A stretch of 34,426 bases of DNA. Origin: Desulfohalobiaceae bacterium (GTDB lineage: Bacteria; Desulfobacterota; Desulfovibrionia; Desulfovibrionales; Desulfothermaceae). Where the stretch lies: NCBI GenBank assembly GCA_021737615.1, contig JAIPDR010000015.1:1-34426 (forward strand), written 5' to 3'. How positions within the stretch are numbered: the stretch's first letter is position 1; each line of letters begins with the position of its first letter. Shown here piece by piece: positions 1 through 7,056 of the stretch. The translations under genes were made by a program, and so were the position numbers. The notes below the pieces were generated by a model. That model was not told the origin of the DNA, made no database searches, and was given only the letters and a program-made list of their open reading frames with translations.

Positions 1-135
1 GGTCGATTCAGCGTACTTGTGGAGGCGATCACAGAAATTACCGCTGAAAAATTGCACCCGCAGGGCGCGGCGGACATAAATCGTGCTACTTTTTTTGTTT
101 TGAGTAACACCATACGGGTGAATCGCTCAATTTAG
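1..135 (+). CDS. Possible 3' end of a truncated open frame, unrecognised
   Basis: Frame 1 is open from the first base of the window and ends at TAG 133-135, giving 44 residues that begin GRFSVLVEAITEI. The start lies outside the window. The first dozen residues look like a real amphipathic helix, but the rest matches no family I know. It could be the tail of a gene entering the window or a chance open frame. No ribosome binding site or downstream terminator helps decide. Confidence 0.22.
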   Translation, partial: GRFSVLVEAITEITAEKLHPQGAADINRATFFVLSNTIRVNRSI

Positions 136-213
136 GTCTGAGTGTCATTCCCTTCTTTTGCCCGTTCTCAGATACCCAATTCTTCATCCTGTCGGTGACC
201 AGGCTCCTGAACA

Positions 214-252
214 TTTTTACCTCTCGTATTTATCTCTCATATTTATCTCTCT
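214..252 (+). repeat. Three tandem 13-bp units upstream of a promoter
   Basis: Units at 214-226, 227-239 and 240-252 read TTTTTACCTCTCG, TATTTATCTCTCA and TATTTATCTCTCT. The last two differ only at the final base; the first is diverged. The array sits about 35 bp upstream of the candidate -35 box at 288. Such spacing is typical of direct-repeat activator sites, but no regulator can be named. Confidence 0.4.
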
Positions 253-287
253 TATCGGATACTACGGGAAATTTCCTTATAAAAGGC

Positions 288-316
288 TTGACAAAATTCT
301 GCTAATAAATATGTTA
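288..316 (+). promoter_or_regulatory. Candidate sigma70 promoter for the hybrid-kinase transcript
   Basis: A consensus -35 box TTGACA lies at 288-293. A weak -10 follows 16 bp later (TATGTT, 310-315). It points towards the kinase gene starting at 502, which would leave a 5' leader of about 180 nt. The overlapping palindrome at 298-321 adds weight to this being a regulated promoter. Confidence 0.45.
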
Positions 317-321
317 GCAGA
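298..321. promoter_or_regulatory. Operator-like 8-bp inverted repeat over the promoter spacer
   Basis: TCTGCTAA (298-305) and TTAGCAGA (314-321) are perfect reverse complements separated by 8 nt. The dyad covers the spacer and -10 of the candidate promoter, where a dimeric repressor would block polymerase. The binding protein is unknown. Confidence 0.45.
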
Positions 322-501
322 CATGTCCTAACCAAACTCGACTACCGACATAAAACTTATTTAAATTTAATACGTTAACTGAAGCCCGAAAGGGGCTCAA
401 GAAAAGTACTAAAAAGGTGCAATAACGATGAAAGAGGCCTTTTTCATGCTGCATGTCCCGGTGATACAGCATAGTCATATACCTCAACCAAGGTGCTTTT
501 C

Positions 502-2544
502 ATGAATTCCCCGATTCCCACCTATGAAGAACTGGAATACAAAATTAAAAAGCTGGAACAGGAACTGGCCGCATGCAGAAGAAGCCGGATGCCGACCGGG
601 GCCAGGAAGAAATCAGACCGTTATCTCGCAAAAAAACATGAGCCTTTTGAAAAAACTCTGGATTATTTTCCTTACGGGATCATCATCGCTGATCAAGACG
701 GCAATATAGAATTTGTAAATTCCCCGATCCGCTACGAATTCGGGGATCCCGGTACCCGCAAATGCTACGAGTACTTTCATGATCTTTCCGAACCGTGCTC
801 ATGGTGCCCAAGTGCCAAGGTCTTCCAGGGTGAAACAATCCGTTGGAATTGGCACTCTCCCAAGAACAGCCGTGACTATGAGCTCGTGGACATTCCCTTA
901 TTCAGTAGCGACGGAACCATCATCTCCAAACTCGAAGTTTTCAAGGATGTCACAGCTCACAAGCGTACCGAAAATGCCCTGCGTGAAAGTGAGGAAAAAT
1001 TCCGCATCCTGGCTGAAAATTCGGCAGATGTTATCTGGAGCATGGATGCCAACCTGGGATTTACCTATCTCAGCCCAGCAGTAGAGTGAATTCTGGGGTA
1101 CGCCCCTGACGAGGCGATCCGCCTTGGCCTTGATAAAATTGTCACCCCTTCTACCTACGCCATCATTATGGAAAAACACCGGGAGGCCAAAGCCGGGGCA
1201 ATAAGGAAAAACATAACCCTGGAGTTGGAGCAGGTCCACAAAAACGGCTCCATCGTCTGGACAGAGGTCAGTATCACCCCTTTGTTCGACCACGAGAACA
1301 GGCTGGAGACTATACTGGGCATCGCCAGAGATATTACCGAACGTAAGGAGGCCGAAGCCCTCCGTTTGGCCAAAGAAGCGGCTGAAACCTCAAATTTGGC
1401 CAAATCCCAGTTTCTGGCCCGGATAAGCCACGAAATCAGGACTCCGATGAATTCTATTCTGGGCATGCTCCGGCTGGCTATCTTAAGCGATCTCCCCCAG
1501 AAACAGCAGGAAAGAATCCAGGTTGCCAAAAGTTCTGCGGAATCTCTGCTCAGTCTCTTGAACGACCTCCTCGACCTTTCCAGCATCGAGGCAGGTAAAC
1601 TTTCTCTGCATGAAAAGGAGATTCCAACGCACAATTTTCTCAACGAAGTCGCCAAGGCTATGGAATTGCTGGCAGCGGAAAAAGGGCTAGACCTCTATCT
1701 CAGTTGCGACAGTCAGCTGCCGAGGAGTCTCATCGGTGATCCCTACCGCTTAAAACAGATCCTGATCAATCTCTTGAACAATGCCATCAAGTACACTGAC
1801 AAGGGCTGGATATCTCTGGAAGCCGGACTGTCCGGCACAAGCCCCGCTGAGGACAGCACGGGCAGAACCTCCAATCTTCTTTTCGTGATCAGGGATACAG
1901 GCAGAGGGATCAATGCTGAAAACCTTAAGAATATATTCGAACTCTATGAACAGGGAAGTCAGTTGTCGTTCTCAAATGAACAGGGGATCGGGCTTGGATT
2001 GGCCATTTGCAGAAAAATCACCGAAAAGATGAACGGTTCTCTCTGGGCTCAAAGTGAACCCGGCCAAGGAAGCGTCTTTTTCCTGCAGATTCCTTTTAAG
2101 ACAAACCATGGCGGGATTAGCAGCACAGAGGCTTTATTTTCAGACCCAGAAGCGTGGGAAGACCTGCCTCCTTTGCGAATTCTCCTGGTGGAAGACCAGA
2201 GGATGAATCAAATATTTACCACTGATCTGCTTACCAGTCAGGGGCATAGCGTGGAGGTTGCCGAAGACGGACTACAGGCCTTGGCAATGCTCGGTCAAAA
2301 GAGCTACGACATGGTGCTTATGGATATTAAAATGCCTGGTATGGACGGCATAGAGGCAACCAAACGAATCCGTAGCGCTGATCCATTGTTTATGGATCCC
2401 GATATTCCGGTCATCGGCCTTTCTGCCCATGCCGTCTCCGAAGAGGAGATGGATACATTTCAAAACTCTGGATTCAACGATTACGTAATCAAGCCGGTCA
2501 ACTTTGAGAAGCTATTTGCCGCCATGAAAAAAGCATTGTGTTGA
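502..2544 (+). pseudogene. Hybrid sensor histidine kinase/response regulator interrupted by an in-frame TGA
   Basis: The frame encodes a cytoplasmic-looking sensor of 680 codons. It has an N-terminal coiled coil (MNSPIPTYEELEYKIKKLEQ), a PAS domain at about residues 50-155, a second PAS from about 165, and HisKA with SHEIRTP (His at about codon 310). A HATPase follows (LLNNAIKYT, DTGRGI and GLGLAI motifs), then a C-terminal receiver with LMDIKMP (Asp at about codon 608). Codon 196 (1087-1089) is TGA inside the second PAS, between YLSPAVE and ILGYAPDEA. Both sides are in the same frame and together make a normal PAS, so this is a single nonsense change (for example CGA to TGA) rather than two genes. 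ATG 502 is chosen because AAGG lies 8 nt upstream; a GTG at 493 is also in frame. A truncated kinase half could start at ATG 1168. It may be a pseudogene, a recoded gene or a sequencing error. Confidence 0.8.
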
Positions 2545-2655
2545 AAAAAGACGGACAGACCACCGACTCCAGACTCCTGAGCCGGAAACAGGCACTCGGA
2601 CATCTGCTCCTTGCTGGCCGGCCTGGTCCTGGTCGTGCTGCTCCAGCTGATCTGA
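2541..2655 (+). pseudogene. Possible frameshifted small membrane-protein remnant after the kinase
   Basis: A frame starting with GTG 2538 or TTG 2541, overlapping the kinase stop, reads as a basic stretch ending RKQALGHLLLAG. One base over, the sequence continues LVLVVLLQLI and stops at TGA 2653-2655. Joined by a +1 shift these would form a protein of about 37 residues with one transmembrane helix. As written, neither frame encodes it. With the TGA in the kinase, this could mean a decaying locus or local sequence errors. The join may also be chance. Confidence 0.18.
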
Positions 2656-2755
2656 GCCCCAGGACCAAATACTCGGCCTGACCGAGCCGTTTCCGGAAGA
2701 TATCATGTCAAACAAATCAGTATATGATCTCCCTTGACCAGGCACCAAACCTGTC

Positions 2756-2775
2756 AGGCGACAACGATGTCGCCT
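2756..2775 (-). terminator. Hairpin 3' of the PAS-exonuclease gene
   Basis: AGGCGACA and TGTCGCCT form a perfect 8-bp stem with a 4-nt loop, about 10 nt past the stop of the minus-strand gene ending at 2785. No clear U-tract follows on the minus strand, so it may be a weak or Rho-assisted terminator, or a 3'-end protector. Confidence 0.4.
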
Positions 2776-2784
2776 TACGGGAAA

Positions 2785-4890
2785 CTAGAGCGCCTGCTTT
2801 AGAGAGCGAATTCCCCGTCTGGACAGAAGCGGGATGAGCCTTAGAAAGATTTCCGCCGTGGCCAGGGCGTCACCAAGGGAGGAGTGCCGATTGTTGATCC
2901 TGACCCCGAGCCTGGCCGCCAGGGCCTCAAGGCTGTGGTCCTTTTGGCTGGGATGGACCAGGACCGAGAGCTTGAAGGTGTCCAGGACCTGATTGGACAA
3001 GCTAATGCCGCTGCTCTTCTCTCTTTTCTTCAAAAAGGCGAGATCGAAATCCGCGGAATGGGCCACCAGAACGGTTTCCTCGCAGAACTTGGCAAACAGG
3101 GGCAGGACTTCGTCGATACCCGGCTTGTCCCTGAGCATGTCCTCGCTGATTCCGTGAATCCGCACCGCGTCATAGGGGACCGGCCGTCTTGGATTGACCA
3201 GCTGATCAAAGGATTCCTCGCTGATGATCCTGTTGTTGACCACCCTGACCGCGCTGATGGACACGATTTCATCGTGGTTTGCCGGATCAAGACCCGTGGT
3301 CTCCAGATCAAAGACCGTGTAGACGACCTCTTTCAACGAGGTATCGCCCTCTTCAGAACTCCGGGAGGGCCTGGTAAAAATCCCGAAATCATACTGCGGG
3401 ACTCGGACCTCTTCAGGAAAAGTCCTATCGATCCGCTTGACTGCATCTACTGAAGGCAGCTTGAGGCGCAGATAGGAATTTCCCCCGTATCCTTGGGCCG
3501 AGAAGATTTCCGCCTCATGCCGGGCCAGGACGTCCTGGACGTTCAAGACCCCCTCCTGCTCCCGGTCGAGAAAGGTCTTTTTCTTCCAGGCATCCAGGAT
3601 ATTCTCCCCAACCGGATCCCCTCTCCACAAGAGATCTATATCGATTGTTTCCTCGACCAAAGCGGCCACGCAGGTCAAATCGCGGACAGCATGCTCATAT
3701 TCCAGCAAATGCAGCAAAAAAAGCAGGCCGCGTATAAAGGTGTAGAGCTCCACGCGAAGCAGCATCTTCTGCATACTCCCGGTGAGATGAATGGTGATGC
3801 TGGTCTGTCTTCTGGCCTCCTGTTTGAGGATCTGAAAGACCTTTTCGATGTCTATGGACTGCATGGGCCACTGGGATTTGAAGGCCACGGGGAGCTCGGA
3901 CAGGGCCTCTTCCAAATCCCCGTTCAAAATCTGCACATTCTCGCAGATCAGGTTCTTGTTCTTCTTCATCTCCCGCTCTGAGATATCCCGGTTTTTGATC
4001 AGATCATCTATGGAAGCGCAGATCCCGGCCACGTTCTCCCGGGTCCGCTCCAGAAAGCGGTTAAGCAGATCCTGGGTTTTCTGTTCAATTTTCATCTGCA
4101 AGCTGAGATCGGAAATGAGCAGGACATAGCCGCTGATTGAATCGTCTTCGCCCCTGATAGTGACCATGCTGATCTTGAAAAGCTGCTCGGCCGCCCCCTT
4201 GGCCATGAAGTTGTAGACCGCGGGCCTGTTTATTTCCTGCAGGCGCTTTTCCAGGTCATGCAGGGAATGATCCAGGAGGTAACCGTCCAGGAGGCTGTAG
4301 ATGGAGCGTCCCAAACCGAGATAGCCGCAGGGGATGGTGGAGTTTGAATCCACCTTGGAACTGGGAAAGAATTCCCTGGCCTTTTGATTGTATAGAAGGA
4401 TATCTCCCTTGAGATTGCAGACCACGACTCCTTCCGGGAGTTCTCCGATGACCGCCCCCAGGATCTGCTTCTCCTTTTCCAGCTCGGCGGTCACCTGCTG
4501 GAGCTGTTCCCCCACCGAGCTCTGCATGTCCTGGAGCCGCTCCGCCGCCTCGTTGATACTTTTGCCCAGTCGAAGAATCTCCCGGCAGCCCCGGACTCTC
4601 ACCCGGTGGCCCGGATTGACCGTGGATATCAGGGCCGTCTCTTCGGTCAGATGATACAAGGGCAGGATATAATTGAGGAAGATATCCCCGGCAAAAATCA
4701 GGGACAAAAGAATAACCAGGAAGATGGAGAAAAAAAGGAGGCTGAAATGCTCCCCGGCAACCTGAGCCAGAATCTGCCAGACCTCGGGGGAAACCTGGCT
4801 GTGAAAGAGAAAAACCGTTCCCAGGATCAGGAAAATAAGCAACAAGAGGCTGCCCACAGTGAAGACCCAGAATTTTTTCTTCAGATCCAT
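2785..4890 (-). CDS. Membrane-anchored HAMP-PAS protein with degenerate kinase core fused to a DEDDh 3'-5' exonuclease
   Basis: This 701-residue protein has transmembrane helices at about 8-30 and 48-72, a HAMP-like linker to about 130, a coiled coil and a PAS domain at about 145-260 (GVVVCNLKGDILLYN). The region 270-490 has the layout of a histidine kinase but lacks the catalytic His and clear N/G boxes; it ends in an HATPase-like GYGGNSYLRLKLP. The last 175 residues are a DnaQ-type exonuclease with all five DEDDh residues: D528 and E530 (FDLETTG), D616 (HSADFDLAFL), H669 and D674 (RHSSLGDALA). The nuclease therefore looks active while the kinase core looks dead. The exonuclease faces the cytoplasm if the N-terminus is a standard two-helix anchor. 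It has no operon partner: a terminator lies 44 bp upstream. Automatic annotation would probably call it DNA polymerase III epsilon, but a replicative role is unlikely for a membrane sensor fusion. Confidence 0.88.
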   Translation of the reverse strand: MDLKKKFWVFTVGSLLLLIFLILGTVFLFHSQVSPEVWQILAQVAGEHFSLLFFSIFLVILLSLIFAGDIFLNYILPLYHLTEETALISTVNPGHRVRVRGCREILRLGKSINEAAERLQDMQSSVGEQLQQVTAELEKEKQILGAVIGELPEGVVVCNLKGDILLYNQKAREFFPSSKVDSNSTIPCGYLGLGRSIYSLLDGYLLDHSLHDLEKRLQEINRPAVYNFMAKGAAEQLFKISMVTIRGEDDSISGYVLLISDLSLQMKIEQKTQDLLNRFLERTRENVAGICASIDDLIKNRDISEREMKKNKNLICENVQILNGDLEEALSELPVAFKSQWPMQSIDIEKVFQILKQEARRQTSITIHLTGSMQKMLLRVELYTFIRGLLFLLHLLEYEHAVRDLTCVAALVEETIDIDLLWRGDPVGENILDAWKKKTFLDREQEGVLNVQDVLARHEAEIFSAQGYGGNSYLRLKLPSVDAVKRIDRTFPEEVRVPQYDFGIFTRPSRSSEEGDTSLKEVVYTVFDLETTGLDPANHDEIVSISAVRVVNNRIISEESFDQLVNPRRPVPYDAVRIHGISEDMLRDKPGIDEVLPLFAKFCEETVLVAHSADFDLAFLKKREKSSGISLSNQVLDTFKLSVLVHPSQKDHSLEALAARLGVRINNRHSSLGDALATAEIFLRLIPLLSRRGIRSLKQAL

Positions 4891-4933
4891 TCACACCGCC
4901 CTGCTTGTCCTTCGAATAAAACGAATCGATAAA

Positions 4934-4969
4934 AAAAGCGGGAGACCCGGCTTCGGGCCCCCCGCTTTT
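4934..4969 (-). terminator. Intrinsic terminator of the acs-symporter-microprotein transcript
   Basis: AAAAGCGGG and CCCGCTTTT close a GC-rich hairpin with an inner CCCG/CGGG stem. On the minus strand it is followed by a run of seven T. It lies 14 bp beyond the stop of the microprotein gene and directly upstream of the PAS-exonuclease gene. Confidence 0.8.
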
Positions 4970-4982
4970 CTGTTATCTGTTA

Positions 4983-5069
4983 TTATCCCCACCATCCCCA
5001 ACCAAAAGTACAGGTAAAGAGTATGGAGAAAAGGACTACCACGATGAGCCAGATATCTTCTCGGGCCAT
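4983..5069 (-). CDS. 28-residue single-helix membrane microprotein next to the symporter
   Basis: The frame runs ATG 5069 to TAA 4983 and starts MAREDIWLIVVVLFSILF, followed by a short Cys/Trp/Gly-rich tail ending GWWG. The charged N-terminus and about 16 hydrophobic residues predict one membrane helix. AAAGGAG lies 7 nt before the ATG, an excellent ribosome binding site. The gene lies 37 bp downstream of the symporter stop and just before the operon terminator, so it is co-transcribed with the symporter. Small accessory proteins are known beside SSS-type symporters; a role as a stabilising or regulatory subunit is inferred from position only. It is short enough to be missed by standard gene callers. 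Confidence 0.72.
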   Translation of the reverse strand: MAREDIWLIVVVLFSILFTCTFGWGWWG

Positions 5070-5106
5070 AATCTCACTCCTTTGTATTTGACAGGTTCAA
5101 AAGTCA

Positions 5107-6885
5107 TTATATCTCCTGGACCACTATATTCTGCTCTTCATCGGCCCGTTTGATCTGCTCTTCAGAGGTGGTCGACATCTCCGCCTTGAAGCACAGGGCC
5201 CACATCATGATGATCCCCAGGATCCACCAGACGATCTGCCAGGACCAGATAGGCAGGAATCCGCCGAATTCAAACATGTTGTTCCCGAGCAGACACAGGG
5301 GGCCGATGGCGAACAAAAACCAGATCGGAACCACCCATTTCATGGCGTTACGCCACTTCTGCCCTTTTTCGGTCGGCCCGTCGACGCTCTGGATCCATTC
5401 CCTGACCTCGGCCTGCCGTTTTAGGGTCTCCTCGCTGTCCTTTATGCCGATGCCGCGGCAGGCGTAGGCAACGACGAGCCCCACGAACAGACCCCAGAAG
5501 GCGGTGTGCAGGGACAACGGGTACTGGTAGAAGAAGTAGGTGATGAAACAGGCGATGATGGCGGCCACCAGACCCAGGGCGGCCCCGACGCCCGGGAACT
5601 TGAAACCGTAGTGCACACCCAGAAGCATCAGGTACATGATGAATCCAAAGGCGGTGGCGAAGCCTCCGATCATGACGATGGCCCCGGGCGAGGTCAGACT
5701 GACAACAACCGCCAGCAGGGTGATCACCGTCACAAAGATGCGGTTGGCCCAGATCTGTTCGGCGTGTCCGGCTTTTTGTTTCTTGATGTACCGCCAATAG
5801 ATGTCTCTGAGGACGATGGTCCCGCCGGTTCCGATATAAGGGGCCGACGTGGAGTGGATGGCCGCAATGATGCCCAGAAAGACGATGGCCATGACCGGAC
5901 CGGGGAGCACGTAGTTCATGAGCATGGGGACCACATCGCCGTCTGTTTGCGGGGCGATCTCTCCCATACCCTGGAGGATCCTGGCGCCCATCCCCTGGAA
6001 TGCGGTGAAGAAGAACAGGGCCACGCCCACGACAAAGGTGGACATGAAGACCTGCTGCCAGGCCAGGGGCTTCGGGGATTTGATTCCGAAATTCCAGAGG
6101 GTGAAGGCGGGCGAGGACTGGATGCCCATCAGGGCGAACATGTAAGTCAGGATCATGACCGCGGTCCAGCCGCCCGAACCCAGCCCGAAGTGGATCAGCT
6201 TTGGCACCTCGACGTACTTGTCTTCAAGCCCCCGCAGCTGGGTGGTGAATTCAGTCCAGCCGCCCAAGGCCTCGGTGGTGATGGTGTAATAGCCCAGAAG
6301 GACGATGCTCAGGACCAGGAGGATGAACTGGATGACCCCGACCCAGGTGCTGGCTTTGAGCCCTCCCGTGACCACGTAGAACCAGACGATGAAGGCCATG
6401 AATAAGAGCCCGGCTGTGTAAGGCACTCCGGCCACGATCTCGAAGAGTTTGGCGGCCGCGATCAACTGCAGACCGGAATAGAACATGGAATAAAGGACTG
6501 CGGCCAGAACGGTCAGCCAGCGCACGGCTTCGTTGTTGTAGTAATAGGCGAACATGTCGCCCGGAGTCATGAATCCGTAGCGTTTGCCCATCAGCCAGTT
6601 CCTTTTGGCGAAAAAGGCTCCGGTGATGGGAATGGTCAGGACATAGAAGGAGGCAAAGGCGTAGGCCATGCCGTCGCGCCAGATCAGTCCCGGATGGCCC
6701 ACGGTGGTCCACCCGGAAAAGGAGGCCGCGGTGGCGGCCATGAGAAAGGCAATGAAGGGGATGGAGCGCCCTCCGATCGAATAGCCGGCTGAGGTCTTCT
6801 CGGTGAAGTACCCGCGCAGGCCCCACCAGAAACAATAAATTATGTATATTCCCAAAAAGATATAAACCCAGGTTCTAGGTTCCAT
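5107..6885 (-). CDS. Sodium:solute symporter (SSS family), probably for acetate or another short carboxylate
   Basis: This 592-residue polytopic membrane protein has the SSS layout. An N-terminal helix (WVYIFLGIYIIYCFWWGLRG) is followed by the YSIGGRSIPF segment, ATAASFSGWTTVGHPGLIW, a long series of hydrophobic segments and a hydrophilic C-terminal tail. ATG 6885 is preceded by AGGAGG. It lies 171 bp downstream of acs on the same strand, and the microprotein gene follows. The pairing with acetyl-CoA synthetase suggests uptake of acetate or a similar acid driven by sodium. The actual substrate cannot be read from the sequence; it is not a clear ActP orthologue by eye. The 171-bp gap from acs has no obvious terminator. 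Confidence 0.88.
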   Translation of the reverse strand: MEPRTWVYIFLGIYIIYCFWWGLRGYFTEKTSAGYSIGGRSIPFIAFLMAATAASFSGWTTVGHPGLIWRDGMAYAFASFYVLTIPITGAFFAKRNWLMGKRYGFMTPGDMFAYYYNNEAVRWLTVLAAVLYSMFYSGLQLIAAAKLFEIVAGVPYTAGLLFMAFIVWFYVVTGGLKASTWVGVIQFILLVLSIVLLGYYTITTEALGGWTEFTTQLRGLEDKYVEVPKLIHFGLGSGGWTAVMILTYMFALMGIQSSPAFTLWNFGIKSPKPLAWQQVFMSTFVVGVALFFFTAFQGMGARILQGMGEIAPQTDGDVVPMLMNYVLPGPVMAIVFLGIIAAIHSTSAPYIGTGGTIVLRDIYWRYIKKQKAGHAEQIWANRIFVTVITLLAVVVSLTSPGAIVMIGGFATAFGFIMYLMLLGVHYGFKFPGVGAALGLVAAIIACFITYFFYQYPLSLHTAFWGLFVGLVVAYACRGIGIKDSEETLKRQAEVREWIQSVDGPTEKGQKWRNAMKWVVPIWFLFAIGPLCLLGNNMFEFGGFLPIWSWQIVWWILGIIMMWALCFKAEMSTTSEEQIKRADEEQNIVVQEI

Positions 6886-7056
6886 AGTTTTTCCTCCTGT
6901 ATCCGCTTACAGTTTTTCCGTGAGCTACTCTGGAACACGATTACCGGTATGATTCCCGGCCGAGCCGGAGAATTTCCCGGCAATGGCATTGTGAGGTCTG
7001 GAAAGCACCACCGGCCCTGAAGATAGTCGTCTCTTGCGGCCCGGCAGGCACTGTTT

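Noticed and set aside
1-135. Old-yellow-enzyme-like fragment at the window start
   Set aside because: RFSVLVEAITEI faintly recalls an OYE helix, but the following residues do not continue the family. Kept only as an unassigned open frame.
322-492. Riboswitch in the kinase leader
   Set aside because: The AGCCC-GGGCT and ATGCTG-CAGCAT hairpins are short, and no conserved core of a known riboswitch class is recognisable.
1087-1106. Selenocysteine reading of the kinase TGA
   Set aside because: The following GGGG-TACG-CCCC hairpin is too short and too close to match a bacterial SECIS, and the PAS position is not a Cys/Ser site.
6886-7056. Separate small gene between acs and the symporter
   Set aside because: The open frame on the minus strand (6840-7091) overlaps both neighbours, is Arg/Ser-rich and lacks a ribosome site.
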